The position numbers and the translations under genes were made by a program. Source: Polyangium sp. y55x31 (GTDB taxonomy: Bacteria > Myxococcota_A > Polyangia > Polyangiales > Polyangiaceae). From it: a stretch of DNA of 64,000 nt. The notes below the pieces were generated by a model. It did not search any database, was not told where the DNA came from, and saw nothing but the letters and a program-made list of their open reading frames with translations. Every line of letters starts with the position of its first letter. Position 1 is the first letter of the stretch. The stretch spans positions 1-64,000 of the forward strand of contig NZ_JARZHG010000024.1 of the NCBI RefSeq assembly GCF_029946505.1. The letters are read 5' to 3'. This document shows positions 9,270-19,163 of this stretch, one piece after another.

Positions 9270-12200
9270 TCAGCCCGTGCGCGTGTGCTCGTCCTCGGGG
9301 CCTTCGAGCGGGAGCGCCATCGTGAAGGTCGAGCCCTGCCCGATCTCGCTCTCCATCGAGATTCGCCCGCCGTGCCGCTCGACGATGTCGCGGCTGATGT
9401 AGAGGCCGAGCCCGAGCCCGCCATACGCCGTGATGGGCGCGTTTTGGGCCCGGAAGTAACGCTCGAAGAGCATCGCTTGCTCCTCTTTCGGGATCCCGAT
9501 GCCCGGATCGGTGACGGACAGGAGCGCGTGCTCGTCGCGCTTCGACAATGCGACACGAATCGTCCCGCCGGAAGGCGAATATTTGATCGCATTGTCGAGG
9601 AGGTTTCCGACCACCTGCGCGAGACGACTTCGATCGCCGACCACGACGAGGTCTTCGAACGGCTCGACGATGACGATCGCGTGCTTCTGCAAGCTCATGG
9701 CCGCATTCGCCACCGCCTCGCGCGCGAGGTCGGCGAGCGAGACTTGCTCCGCCCGGATCGTGAGCCGTCCCGCCGCGATACGCGAGACGTCGAGCAGATC
9801 ATTCGTCAGCGCCGTCAGCCGGCCGACCTGCGCGAGCGCCCGGGCAATCGGCTCCTTGTCCACGGGCAGCCCGTCGCGGAGGCGGCGCGCCATTTGCTCG
9901 AGGCGTAACGTGAGCGTGGCGAGCGGGGTTTTCAGCTCGTGGGAAGCAATGGAAAGAAAATCGTCCCGCACCCGGATCGCCTCCTGCGCGTCCTGGTAGA
10001 GCCTCGCGCGCACCTCCTCGGCGCGCTTCTGTTCGGTCATGTCGACGACGACGACGCCCACGCCGAGGAGGTCTCCCCGCACGGTCCTGACGGGATAATA
10101 ACTCGCGAGCCAGTGACGGTCGTGGTCGGGCGAGCCCGGGACCCTGGCCGATACCTCCACGCCGACGAGCGGCTCGCCCGTATCGAGGACGTGGCGAATG
10201 TAACGCTCGACGCGCGGGGCGAGCTCCGGGATCGCTTGGTGGAGCGTCATTCCGACTTCGTCCTCGGGCGAACGCCGATGGATGTCCACCGCGAGAGCCC
10301 GGTTGCTGCGGACATATCGCATGTCCGTATCGAGGAACGCGAGCCCAACGGGGGCGGTCGTGAAGAGCGTGTCGAGCAGCGCCAGCGACTCTTCCTTGCG
10401 GCGCAGGGCTTCCTGCGCTTCGCCATAGAGCCGCGTATTCTCCAGCGCCGTCGCGCACCTCCGACCGAACTCCTCGACGAGCGCCTGGTCCTCCGGCGAG
10501 AAATGGGCGCCGAGCGTCATCGCGCCGAGCGCGAGCACGCCAATCGCGCGCCCCTTGCTCATCAAGGGGACGAGCATTCGAGGCGTGGCGCCGAGGGCGC
10601 GCAGGAGCGCGAGGTGCGCCTCGTCGCGCGCGGCGGCGCGGAGCGCCTGGTCGGGGACGCTGGGTGCGAGGAGGGGCTCGCCCGTTCGCATGACCTCCGC
10701 GAAGCCAATCGGGTCGTCGGGGCCCGGCGGAGAACGCTGGAGGAGGGAACAGAGGCAATCGACGATCGACGCGCTGTCGTGCGCCGCCGCCGCGGTGGGT
10801 CGGTCGTTCACGCCGATGCCCTCGGGCAGGACGATGGCACACCACCGGGCCAGCGCCGGGACCGCGAGCGTGACGACCGCTGCGAGCATGGGCTCGACGT
10901 CGAGCGCCGCGGCCGCGAGCTTGCGGCTCGCCTCGGCGAGGAATGCCATGCGACCGTGCGCGCGCTCCGCCTCGCCTCGCAAGCGGCGCTCCTCGACCAG
11001 CAGCCGATCACGCTCCGCCTCGGCGTGAAAGCGCCGCGTCACGTCGCGGAAGCTGAAGACCCTGCCGATGACCTCCCGGCCGAGTCGCTGCGGGCGTGAA
11101 TAACGCTCGAAGAGGCGACCATCTTTGAATGCGACGAAATCGTGGCATTCTTCCTCCGGGTACGCGTAGAGCCACCGGAGCTTCGCGTAGAACGCGTCCG
11201 GCTCGGCGAGCTGATCGATGACGGTGGCCAATGCCTGCTCGTCGCTCCCTTGTTCGAGGACTTGCAAGGGTACGCGCCACATTTGCACGAACTGCTGGTT
11301 GTACGCATTGATGGTCGACCCGTCCGACGCGGTGACGAGGATTCCATCCGCCGTCGACTCGAGGGTCGTGCGCAGGAGCGAGATCGTTTTTTCGAGCTCC
11401 GCCTGCACGTGCTTCACCTCGGTGATGTCGACCATCACCCCGCGCAGCCTTGCAGGACGGCCATCCTCGAGCACCACGCGCACATAGTCCCGTAGCCAGA
11501 CCACGCGGCCATCGGCGGCGATCATCCTGTATTCGAATCGATGAGGTACGCCTCGGGCCGTCGCGTCCTTGCAGAGGGCCATGCACCAGTGGAGATCGTC
11601 GGGGTGGATGTGGTCCATCCAGAACGTCGGATCCTCGATCCATCGCGCTGCGGGATATCCGAGGATCTGCTCGGCGTGGGCGCTCACGTAGCTGAAGCGG
11701 AACGTGTCCGCGTCGACCTCCCACACGATGCCGTCGATATTGTCGATGATATCCTCGATGCGGCTCAACCGGGCCGCTCGCCGGACGCTGAGCGGCTCAC
11801 CGATCGTGTGCACGGCCTCCTTGCCGTTTCTCGCGCCGTCCAGGCCGTTCGCCGGCTCCTGTTCGGGGCGGGCGATCCCCACGAAGGCGAGCGCCACGAG
11901 CGCCTCCCCGCTCTCCGCCCGCACGGCGTGCACGTGCCCCGAGAGCGGTACGAGCTGCCCGCCGCCTCCGACGATGCGGTAATCGACCGGCCGGCTCGTG
12001 CCGGTGGCCGCCACGGCGTTGCATACCTCGCGGAGGTGCGCCTGGTCCTCGTGGGGAACACGGGAAAGGACGCTCGAAGGGGGCGAGACATCGCTCCTCG
12101 CGAGGCCGAGCAACGCGCGGGCTTTTCGGTTCAGGAAGGAGAGCGACAGGTCGGTCCCGTCGGCGAGCCAGACGATGGCGCCGAGGCTGTCGAGGAGCGA

Positions 12201-12284
12201 AAGGCCGCTCCCATGTCCCCCGAGCATCTCGCGCAACGTGCTCTCCGCCGCCTGCGCGCTCAAGTCGCTCGCTTTCTCGTGCAC
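9270..12284 (-). CDS. Multi-PAS/GAF sensor histidine kinase (orphan)
   Basis: A 1004-residue soluble histidine kinase. In order: a PAS-like region (about 25-140), a PAS with PAC (about 165-295, FRFSYVSAHAEQILGYPAA), a third PAS (about 305-425, TLESTADGILVTASDGS), a GAF domain (about 460-620), a fourth PAS (about 640-760, LLDTLFTTAPVGLAFLDTDM), then HisKA and HATPase_c. The phospho-acceptor is His782 in SHELKTPL. N box NLLDNAIKYS, G1 DPGIGI, F box FERYFRA and G2 GGLGLGLYIS are all intact, so it should autophosphorylate. No transmembrane segment was found, so it probably senses cytoplasmic signals or partner proteins. No response regulator gene is nearby, so its partner must be encoded elsewhere. 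Confidence 0.9.
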   Translation of the reverse strand: MHEKASDLSAQAAESTLREMLGGHGSGLSLLDSLGAIVWLADGTDLSLSFLNRKARALLGLARSDVSPPSSVLSRVPHEDQAHLREVCNAVAATGTSRPVDYRIVGGGGQLVPLSGHVHAVRAESGEALVALAFVGIARPEQEPANGLDGARNGKEAVHTIGEPLSVRRAARLSRIEDIIDNIDGIVWEVDADTFRFSYVSAHAEQILGYPAARWIEDPTFWMDHIHPDDLHWCMALCKDATARGVPHRFEYRMIAADGRVVWLRDYVRVVLEDGRPARLRGVMVDITEVKHVQAELEKTISLLRTTLESTADGILVTASDGSTINAYNQQFVQMWRVPLQVLEQGSDEQALATVIDQLAEPDAFYAKLRWLYAYPEEECHDFVAFKDGRLFERYSRPQRLGREVIGRVFSFRDVTRRFHAEAERDRLLVEERRLRGEAERAHGRMAFLAEASRKLAAAALDVEPMLAAVVTLAVPALARWCAIVLPEGIGVNDRPTAAAAHDSASIVDCLCSLLQRSPPGPDDPIGFAEVMRTGEPLLAPSVPDQALRAAARDEAHLALLRALGATPRMLVPLMSKGRAIGVLALGAMTLGAHFSPEDQALVEEFGRRCATALENTRLYGEAQEALRRKEESLALLDTLFTTAPVGLAFLDTDMRYVRSNRALAVDIHRRSPEDEVGMTLHQAIPELAPRVERYIRHVLDTGEPLVGVEVSARVPGSPDHDRHWLASYYPVRTVRGDLLGVGVVVVDMTEQKRAEEVRARLYQDAQEAIRVRDDFLSIASHELKTPLATLTLRLEQMARRLRDGLPVDKEPIARALAQVGRLTALTNDLLDVSRIAAGRLTIRAEQVSLADLAREAVANAAMSLQKHAIVIVEPFEDLVVVGDRSRLAQVVGNLLDNAIKYSPSGGTIRVALSKRDEHALLSVTDPGIGIPKEEQAMLFERYFRAQNAPITAYGGLGLGLYISRDIVERHGGRISMESEIGQGSTFTMALPLEGPEDEHTRTG

Positions 12285-12490
12285 GTCGTCAACCTTTCCC
12301 AGCGGAGCGGTCCAGCGACTCTTCTACATACCCGACGGCGAGAGCACTTCCAGAGCAGCGCGAACGAGCGCGGGGAAGGGTGGGCACGTTTTCTGGCAAC
12401 GAGGCGGCCTGAGCGAAGAAATGACCTTTCCCGCGGCGGGAGCCAGCAATCCGACGGGGTCGAGCGTGGGCTTGGGGGCGGATTTGGGTT

Positions 12491-15400
12491 CTAAGCGGCA
12501 GCTTGTTCCCAGGCGGCAGCGAGGGCGAGGATGCGTGCGTTTTCGGGGACGTTTTCGAGGAAGCTCCGGCGTAGCTCCGGGTCGCCGATCTTTGCCGCGC
12601 GCGAGAGCAACAGATCGCGCGTGTCGAGGAGCAGGGCCAGCGCTCGGGCGTGATCGCCTGTCGCGCGTAATGCTTCGGCGTGCGTGAGGTGCAGAGCCAT
12701 CTCATGAGGTCCACGCACGCCGCCCGCGTCTCGCTGCATGACCGCTTCCTCGATGAGGCGCAGCGCCTCGTCCGCGCGCCGTTGCTGGAGAAGGACGGCC
12801 GCGAGTGCCGTCATTGCCGTCGCGCGCCAGGGAGTGCTACCAGAAAGATTCTCGACGGCCGCGCGTGCCTCGCGCTCCGCCGCGCCGAGATCCCCGCAGC
12901 GTAGAAGGATGGAGGCCAGCGTCGCGCGGACGGTGCCCAGCAGATTCTGGTGCCTCGGCGCGTACTCGGAGTGCAGGACGCTCCAGAGTAGCGCGCGCGC
13001 GTCGTCCAGGGCCCCCTGACCCGCGAGCGCGCAGGCCCAGACCCATCTTCCCCACATCGCATAGGTGGCTGCCTCCTCGCCCCCCTGGAGCACGTCGCGC
13101 ATTTCCTGGTCCGCGCGCGCGTACGCGCCGAGGCACACGTAATTCACCGCGACGAACAGGTGGGCCCATCCGATGTGCTGCCGCTCGCCGGCCTCCTCGT
13201 AGCTCGCCACGGCGACGCTTGCAGCCGAAAGGGATTCCCAGATTTCACCCTCGAAGTAAAGTGTCGCGCTTCGTGCCTCGTACAGCCGGCCTCGAACCGT
13301 GGAATCGTGCGCTGCAAGGGAGCTACCGAGCTGCTCCATTCGAGCCGCGCAGAGCTGGGCCAGAGCACGCCTGCCTTGCTGAATCAGGGTTTCCCAGGCG
13401 AGCCCCAGGGCAAATACGAGCGGCCGCACGCCCTCGGGGGCCGGCTCCAGGTCGACGAGCGAAAGCACGTCTTCTCTGCGCGCAGTACACGCGCCGAGCA
13501 CAAGCGCGCTCGCAAGCTTCCAAGCCATGGCCGCGGTCCAGAGCGGCGTGCGCGGCGTGGTCAGGTGCAGGATCTCCTCCATGGCCGTCGCGAACGCGGC
13601 CCAGTCGCCTCTCCACCCATATGCCTCGCCGCGAACCAACAAGAGCACGGCATGCAGTTCGCCCGAAGCTCCACAGCCGAGGCCACGATCGGCGCAGGCA
13701 ATCGCTCCGCGCAGGTCATTGGCCTGGAGCATCTGCCTGGCCGCCGCGAGATACCACTCCGCCGCGAGCTTCGGCCGCTCCCCCCGCTCGAAGTGCTCGG
13801 CCAAACGCATCGCGTCGCCCTCGCCCCATTGCAGGAGCCACTCCCCCGCGAGCCGATGCCCGAGCGTGCGGTCTTGCTCCGTCAGCATCGCATGAGCGCC
13901 CTCTCTCAAGAGCGAATGCCGGAACGAATACTGCTCCTCCCCCGGAAACCTGCTCGTCTCGTTGCGCTGCACGACCTCGCGCGCGGCCAGCATGTCGAGC
14001 CAATCGTGCGCGTCGAGCGTCTCGTCCCCCCCGCCGAGCAGGTGCTCGACGCCGCCGCACCAGAAGACATCCCCGAAGATGCTGGCCGCGCGTAACACGC
14101 GCCGCGCGCCTGCGGGGAGGGCGGCGAGGCGTGCCTCGACCATCGCCAGCACGGTCTCCGGCAATTGCTCTCCGCGCCCCTCGGCCACCGCCCGGATGAG
14201 CTCCTCCAGGAAAAACGGATGCCCCGCGGCGCGTTTCACGATTCGTGCAATCGTCCGAGGTTCCATCGTATCTCCGAGCGCACTTCGGGCGAGCTCCCCG
14301 GCGGCCCGTGGGGTCAGCTCCCCCAGGCGAAGCTCGGACAGACCACGCTCGGCCCATACCTTGGGAAAAACGTCGTATAGCTCGGGCCGGCCGAATGCCG
14401 CCACGAGCAGCGGCTTGCCTGCGAGGTCCCGCAGCGCCGCGTCGACGAGCTTCACCGAGGGGCGATCGCCCCAATGCAAATCCTCGAGGACGAGCAGCAC
14501 CGGGTGCGCACCACACTCGGCGGCCATGAACTGCCGAAACGAAAACGGGATCTGATCGGCCATGAGCCGCGCATCGAGGCGCGCGGCGCGGACCTTCGCG
14601 CTCTCGTCGTCCGGGAAGGGCGTGCCCGTCATCTCACCGAGAAACCCGGCCACGTGGCGCGCCTCGGCCTTGGCCACGTGGCGCGCGACCCGCTCGAAGA
14701 GCTTGCGCCTCCGCTGCTCGATCGGCTCGTGACCCGCCAGCGCGAACGCGTGGCGCAGCGCCGAGCCAATGAGGGAAAACGCCGAACCTTTGCTCATCGC
14801 GTCGCCGCGCCCGATCCACAGCTCGACCCCTGGAAAACGCTGCTCGACCGCGCGGACGAACTCCTGGCGCAGGCGGGATTTTCCGATTCCGGGCGGCCCG
14901 GTCACGAGCACCACACGCGCGACGCCCTCGCCGACGGATTCGTCGAGCAAGTCGAGCAGAATGCGCAGCTCTCGACCGCGCCCCACGAACGGGCTCGGTT
15001 TTCCGAGCAGCGTGCGCGCCGTTGCGCTGATCTCCTCCTCGCGCCGAAGCTCGAGCCCGCCCGGCCCACGCACCACCACGAGGCGCGCGTCGAAGAGCCC
15101 CGCGGTCACCTCGTCGACGAGCACCCAGCGGCCCGCGTTGCGCAGGAGCGCAGCGGCCCGATCGAGGACCTGTCCAACCGGCAAAGCCTCCGCGACCTCG
15201 CCGAGACCGGTGGCAATCGTGATGGGCGCGTCCGGGACGCGCGGGCGCAGCCGGAGGGCACAACGCGCGGCCCGCGCCGCCGCATCCGAGGCCGATGCGC
15301 TCGTTGCATTCATGAAGACCGCCAGCATCGATCCGTCCGCCAGCCATTCGATACGCGCGCCAAACGCCCCCGCGGCCGATTCCAGGACCTCTCGGCGCGC

Positions 15401-16342
15401 GCTCGCGAGTTCGGCGTCGACGTCTTCGGCCGGCGCGCCCACGGCGACGATGCTCAGCAATCGCTGCTCGCTCTTCGTCAGGGCCTCCGCGGGCGGCACC
15501 TCGGAAAGCCACGACCAAGCATCCCGCGCATCGAGGCAGGCAAGCGCCTCCGCGACCTCCCCCGCATCCGTGAGCCGATCCGCCGGATCCTTCGCGAGCA
15601 TACAGGCGACCAGCGCTTCGAGCCGCACCGACACCTCGGGCCGGAGCTTTCGTAAGGGCGGTGGATCCTCGAGCAAAACCTTCGCCAGGATGGCCATCAC
15701 GTGCTCGCCCTGGAATGCGGGCCGCCCGGTCAAGCACTCGAACAGCACGGCGCCGAGCGCAAAAACATCCACGCGCGCGTCGAGCATCGGCGCGCCGCGC
15801 GCCTGCTCGGGTGCCATGTAACTCGGCGTCCCCAGCACCACGCCGGTCCGGGTGAGCCGTGGCGAAAACGGCAAACGCGCGAGACCAAAATCGAGCAATT
15901 TGACGCGATCGAGCGCGCCATTCACGAGAAAGACGTTGCTCGGCTTGATATCCCGGTGCACCACGCCGCGCGCATGCGCCGTCGCGAGGGCCGAGGCCGC
16001 CGCGCCGATCACCGCAAGACTCTCCCGGACCGTGAGCCTCCCGCGCGAAAGCCGCGCGCCGAGGTCCTCTCCATCGAGCCATTCCATGGCGAGGAAGGGC
16101 TCGCCCGCGCTGGTGACGCCGTGCGCGACATACCGGACGATGCCGGGATGATCGAGCCCCGCGAGCACACGCGCCTCCATGTCGAAACGCGCAACGTCGC
16201 GTGGCTCCCGATCGTGGAGCACCTTGACCGCCGCCGGCCCGCCAGAATGGCGGTCGTGCGCCCGGAAAACCGAGCCCATTCCCCCCGAACCGGCAACCCG
16301 CTCGATGACGAACCGATCGTCGATGACGTCCCCCGCCCGCAT
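12491..16342 (-). CDS. Ser/Thr protein kinase fused to AAA ATPase and TPR repeats
   Basis: A 1283-residue fusion. The Hanks-type kinase (about 8-270) has an ATP-site lysine at residue 40, HRD at 129-131 and DFG at 151-153, followed by GTPSYMAPEQ. Residues about 293-425 resemble a degenerate class III cyclase-like domain (LLSIVAVGAPAED, WLADGSMLAVF). An AAA domain follows with Walker A GPPGIGKS (482-489). The remaining about 600 residues are TPR-like helices. This PknB-cyclase-like-AAA-TPR order is typical of large myxobacterial signalling kinases. I chose the ATG at 16342 (GGGGGA just upstream) because the kinase fold begins there; the open frame continues upstream to 16423. It lies about 200 bp upstream of the histidine kinase gene on the same strand. 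Confidence 0.88.
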   Translation of the reverse strand: MRAGDVIDDRFVIERVAGSGGMGSVFRAHDRHSGGPAAVKVLHDREPRDVARFDMEARVLAGLDHPGIVRYVAHGVTSAGEPFLAMEWLDGEDLGARLSRGRLTVRESLAVIGAAASALATAHARGVVHRDIKPSNVFLVNGALDRVKLLDFGLARLPFSPRLTRTGVVLGTPSYMAPEQARGAPMLDARVDVFALGAVLFECLTGRPAFQGEHVMAILAKVLLEDPPPLRKLRPEVSVRLEALVACMLAKDPADRLTDAGEVAEALACLDARDAWSWLSEVPPAEALTKSEQRLLSIVAVGAPAEDVDAELASARREVLESAAGAFGARIEWLADGSMLAVFMNATSASASDAAARAARCALRLRPRVPDAPITIATGLGEVAEALPVGQVLDRAAALLRNAGRWVLVDEVTAGLFDARLVVVRGPGGLELRREEEISATARTLLGKPSPFVGRGRELRILLDLLDESVGEGVARVVLVTGPPGIGKSRLRQEFVRAVEQRFPGVELWIGRGDAMSKGSAFSLIGSALRHAFALAGHEPIEQRRRKLFERVARHVAKAEARHVAGFLGEMTGTPFPDDESAKVRAARLDARLMADQIPFSFRQFMAAECGAHPVLLVLEDLHWGDRPSVKLVDAALRDLAGKPLLVAAFGRPELYDVFPKVWAERGLSELRLGELTPRAAGELARSALGDTMEPRTIARIVKRAAGHPFFLEELIRAVAEGRGEQLPETVLAMVEARLAALPAGARRVLRAASIFGDVFWCGGVEHLLGGGDETLDAHDWLDMLAAREVVQRNETSRFPGEEQYSFRHSLLREGAHAMLTEQDRTLGHRLAGEWLLQWGEGDAMRLAEHFERGERPKLAAEWYLAAARQMLQANDLRGAIACADRGLGCGASGELHAVLLLVRGEAYGWRGDWAAFATAMEEILHLTTPRTPLWTAAMAWKLASALVLGACTARREDVLSLVDLEPAPEGVRPLVFALGLAWETLIQQGRRALAQLCAARMEQLGSSLAAHDSTVRGRLYEARSATLYFEGEIWESLSAASVAVASYEEAGERQHIGWAHLFVAVNYVCLGAYARADQEMRDVLQGGEEAATYAMWGRWVWACALAGQGALDDARALLWSVLHSEYAPRHQNLLGTVRATLASILLRCGDLGAAEREARAAVENLSGSTPWRATAMTALAAVLLQQRRADEALRLIEEAVMQRDAGGVRGPHEMALHLTHAEALRATGDHARALALLLDTRDLLLSRAAKIGDPELRRSFLENVPENARILALAAAWEQAAA

Positions 16343-16563
16343 GCATTCCCCCGCGCGGAAGAACCTAAAGCCAAGCGCGAAGCTCGGTCGGAGAAACGTT
16401 CTCGTGAATAGGGCGGCAACCAACCAACACGTCGAGGGGGCAGGGCGCTCGCCCTCGGATCGGCGGTGAGCTGCCCGCCTTCTCCGTCCGCCGAACTTTT
16501 TTCCGGCCCGACCGATGATTTTCCAGCGCAGGCCCGGTCTACGGGGAAGGAAAGGACATCACG

Positions 16564-17340
16564 ATGACGACGGGTACCCGCAAGACGCACGATTTCTGCT
16601 GGATCAACCTGATGACCCCCGAGGCCGAGCGAGCGCGCGCATTCTTCGGTGCGCTGTTCGGCTGGACGTACGGTGAGATGCCGGGCGTCCCCGGCGGTCA
16701 GCTCATCCTGGTCGGCGGGCGCACGGCCGGCGCGCTCATGGATCTCTCCGTGGCGAACCTGCCCAAAGGCACGCCGGCAGTCATCGGGGTCATGATGAAG
16801 GTCGAGGACGCCGACGCCGCCGTCGCAAAGGTCGCCTCACTCGGCGGGCGCGCCGATCCAGCGTTCGACGTGCTCGAAAACGGCAGGATGGCCATGTGCA
16901 CGGACCCAAACGGCGCCGTCTTCGGTCTGTGGCAGCCAAAGAAGCAGTCCGGCATCGACGTCGACAGCCACGCGCACGGCGCGCCGAGCTGGTTCGAGAC
17001 GATCACGAGCGACGTCAGCCGAGCAACGGCGTTTTACGCAGCGCTCTTCGGCTGGACGCCGGAAGACCAGTGTCCCGTGCCCGGCATGACCTACACGCTC
17101 TTCAAGCTCGACGGTGTCCCCGTCGCCGGCGCAATGCAGGCCATGCCGCACGTGGGGGACGTCCCGCCGCACTGGGGCACGTCCTTCGCAGTCGACAACG
17201 CCGACGAGACAGCACGGCGAGGCGTGGAGCTCGGCGCGTCGCTTTGCATCCCGGTGCAGGAGATCCCCGGGGTCGGGCGTTTCGCGCTGCTCAAATCACC
17301 GCAAGGCGTGCCGTTCCACTTGATCGAGTGGGCAGCGTAG
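16564..17340 (+). CDS. Two-domain VOC (glyoxalase/bleomycin-resistance) family protein
   Basis: A 258-residue protein built from two tandem VOC modules: about 8-125 (FCWINLMTPEAERARAFFGA) and about 140-258 (APSWFETITSDVSRATAFYA, ending in PFHLIEWAA). Each starts with the beta-alpha motif in which residues of a metal site are often found. VOC proteins include glyoxalases, dioxygenases and antibiotic-binding proteins; the substrate cannot be told from sequence. AAGGAAAGGA lies 9-18 nt before the ATG. It is divergent from the large kinase gene. A composite palindromic repeat starts 2 bp after its stop codon. Confidence 0.85.
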   Translation: MTTGTRKTHDFCWINLMTPEAERARAFFGALFGWTYGEMPGVPGGQLILVGGRTAGALMDLSVANLPKGTPAVIGVMMKVEDADAAVAKVASLGGRADPAFDVLENGRMAMCTDPNGAVFGLWQPKKQSGIDVDSHAHGAPSWFETITSDVSRATAFYAALFGWTPEDQCPVPGMTYTLFKLDGVPVAGAMQAMPHVGDVPPHWGTSFAVDNADETARRGVELGASLCIPVQEIPGVGRFALLKSPQGVPFHLIEWAA

Positions 17341-17342
17341 CG

Positions 17343-17656
17343 CCGGGGTTTCACCCCGGGCCCGACCAGGGGTTGTCCACCCCTGGACCCGGACCAGCGC
17401 CAGCGCTGGACCTCAGGTGGAAAAACTGCGCTCCGCGCAGTTTTTCCAGCGGGCCGGTGGCAAGACCGCGGAGGTGCGTTTCAAGCTTGAAGCGTCAGCG
17501 TTGCGGTCTTGGCCGGCAGCGTCGTCGCCAGTCTTGACCTGGGCCGTTCGATGAACTGCGCATCGCGCAGTTCATCGACCCCGAGTCCAGCGCTTGCGCT
17601 GGTCCGGGGTGAAGGGGGCGGACAGCCCCCTTCTGGGGTGCGGGGCAACGCCCCGC
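17343..17656. repeat. Composite palindromic repeat, copy 1
   Basis: This fills the whole gap between the convergent VOC and NmrA genes with a chain of short perfect palindromes: 17343-17359 (arms CCGGGGT/ACCCCGG), 17366-17386 (CCAGGGGT/ACCCCTGG), 17394-17409, 17419-17447 (13-bp stem around ACTGCGC), 17549-17577 (13-bp stem around ACTGCGC), 17587-17602, 17611-17633 (GAAGGGGGC/GCCCCCTTC) and 17640-17656 (GCGGGGC/GCCCCGC). The outer units match copy 2 (48673-49002) in the same orientation. The central part, about 17390-17608, matches copy 2 in inverse orientation. 17546-17608 is a perfect 63-bp inverted match to 48720-48782. It is a non-coding dispersed repeat, possibly also a two-way terminator. 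Confidence 0.85.
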
Positions 17657-17672
17657 GCGCGCGTTCTCTCTC

Positions 17673-18521
17673 CTACTGGAACGCCTTCCCGTGGGATTTC
17701 AGCCAATCGTCGAAGGTCCGTGCTTTGCGGCCGAGGAGCTCTTCGACCGTATTCGTGATGTCCGCTCCACGCCCGGCCCTGACCATTGCGTTTGCCTCGA
17801 GGATGGCGCGGATGAATACCTCGGGCAAACCAGCCTTCACCATTCCGTCACGGGCGGCGTCCTCGGTCACGTCGACGAATGCGACGGGCTTCCCGATTGC
17901 CGCGCTGATCTTTGCCACCTGCTCCGCTGTGCTCAGTGCCTCCGGCCCGGTGAGCATGTATGATTTTCCTTCGTGCCCCGGTGAGGTCAAGACCTTCACG
18001 GCGACGGCCGCGATATCGTGTGGATCGATTGGCGCCGCCTTCCCGTCGCCCGTGGGTTGGAAGACTGCGCCGCGGCTCTTGATCGAACCGGCCCAGTTGA
18101 GGGTGTTCGAGGCAAAGGCTCCTGGCTGGAGGATCGTGAAGGCGAGCCCCGATGCCTTGATCTTTGCCTCGGCGTCGATGTGCCAGCGACCGAGGTGACT
18201 CTCGGGTGCCTGGACGACGGTCGACGACGAGAGCATCACGAGGTGCGTGACGTCTGCTTTTTTGGCCGCCTCCGCCGCGTTGCTTGCGAGCGTCGCCAGG
18301 TCGGCCCCCGTGAAGAGCACGAATGCTTTGTCCACGCCTGCGAATGCGGCGTCGAGCGTCTCGGGTCTTGTGAGATCGCCCTTCACGACCTCGACCTTGC
18401 GGCCGAGCTCTCCCAGCTTGGCCGGGTCGCGCACGAGCGCGCGGACCTTCTGGCCCGCCTCGACGAGCTGCTCGAGCACCGCGCTGCCAACGTTTCCTGT
18501 CGCTCCCGTCACGAGAATCAT
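17673..18521 (-). CDS. NmrA-like / SDR NAD(P)-binding protein
   Basis: A 282-residue atypical short-chain dehydrogenase. The nucleotide motif is at the N-terminus (MILVTGATGNVGSAVLEQL, GxxGxxG). There is no canonical YxxxK pair in the usual place, as in NmrA/NAD(P)H azoreductase-like proteins, which sense or use NAD(P)(H) rather than acting on alcohols. The start at 18521 is preceded by AAGGGGAA. An open frame runs far upstream (to 20159) but has no family signal there and overlaps real plus-strand genes, so it was not used. It is convergent with the VOC gene, with repeat copy 1 between them. Confidence 0.85.
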   Translation of the reverse strand: MILVTGATGNVGSAVLEQLVEAGQKVRALVRDPAKLGELGRKVEVVKGDLTRPETLDAAFAGVDKAFVLFTGADLATLASNAAEAAKKADVTHLVMLSSSTVVQAPESHLGRWHIDAEAKIKASGLAFTILQPGAFASNTLNWAGSIKSRGAVFQPTGDGKAAPIDPHDIAAVAVKVLTSPGHEGKSYMLTGPEALSTAEQVAKISAAIGKPVAFVDVTEDAARDGMVKAGLPEVFIRAILEANAMVRAGRGADITNTVEELLGRKARTFDDWLKSHGKAFQ

Positions 18522-18722
18522 CTGCCGTTCCCCTTCCTGCCTCTGGGTAGCACTGCACTCGTTCTCCCCTGGGCTCGCCTCCAATGAGCCGGAAGATTTC
18601 CATTCGTTTGTCGGGCGGTCTTGGAGCGGCCCTCGGGAGGACCAACCGAGCGCCTCGTCGTGGGCATGGATCCGCGCAAAAAGCGCTTGTGTGCGGTTGC
18701 TGTCTGGGACAATTCTCGGATC

Positions 18723-19112
18723 ATGCAGAAAATCTTCCTGGCAGCGGCGACGTTCCTCGTGGTGAACGGGTGCGGCAACGAATGTAGTTTCAAGGAACAA
18801 TGCAATGGTAACGTCCTGGAGATCTGCGGCGAGGGGCCGGACCAGGTCGTCAACCGGAAGGTGCACGACACGCCTTGCGTGGCGCCCAACGAGGTTTGCG
18901 TCGAGGCCGCGGAGGACGTGGCGTACTGCGCGCGTGCGCCGCAAGCTTCGTGTGACGACACGTTCGACGAGTCGTGCGACGGGACGTTCCGGGTGACGTG
19001 CCGCCCGAAGCTCATCGCGCCCGAGGGAGTCCCTCGCTTCGTCGTGGCGGTCGACTGCGCGGACTCCAACAAGACGTGCGTCGACGAGGGCATGACGACA
19101 CGCTGCCAGTAA
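18723..19112 (+). CDS. Small cysteine-rich lipoprotein
   Basis: A 129-residue predicted lipoprotein. MQKIFLAAATFLVVNGCGN is a signal peptide with lipobox VNGC at 14-17. The mature part contains about ten cysteines in pairs (ECSFKEQCNGNVLEICGEG, RPKLIAP nearby), suggesting a compact disulfide-bonded domain. The upstream ATG at 18621 would add 34 residues ahead of the signal peptide, so 18723 was chosen. It is divergent from the NmrA-like gene and lies 51 bp before the CDF transporter gene. The NGC lipobox resembles those in the 30.5-32.3 kb array, but the cysteine spacing differs. Function unknown. Confidence 0.65.
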   Translation: MQKIFLAAATFLVVNGCGNECSFKEQCNGNVLEICGEGPDQVVNRKVHDTPCVAPNEVCVEAAEDVAYCARAPQASCDDTFDESCDGTFRVTCRPKLIAPEGVPRFVVAVDCADSNKTCVDEGMTTRCQ

Positions 19113-19163
19113 GGCACGACTTGACCCGGAGCCCGTCTCGCGCTGGGATGCAGGGGACCCGCG

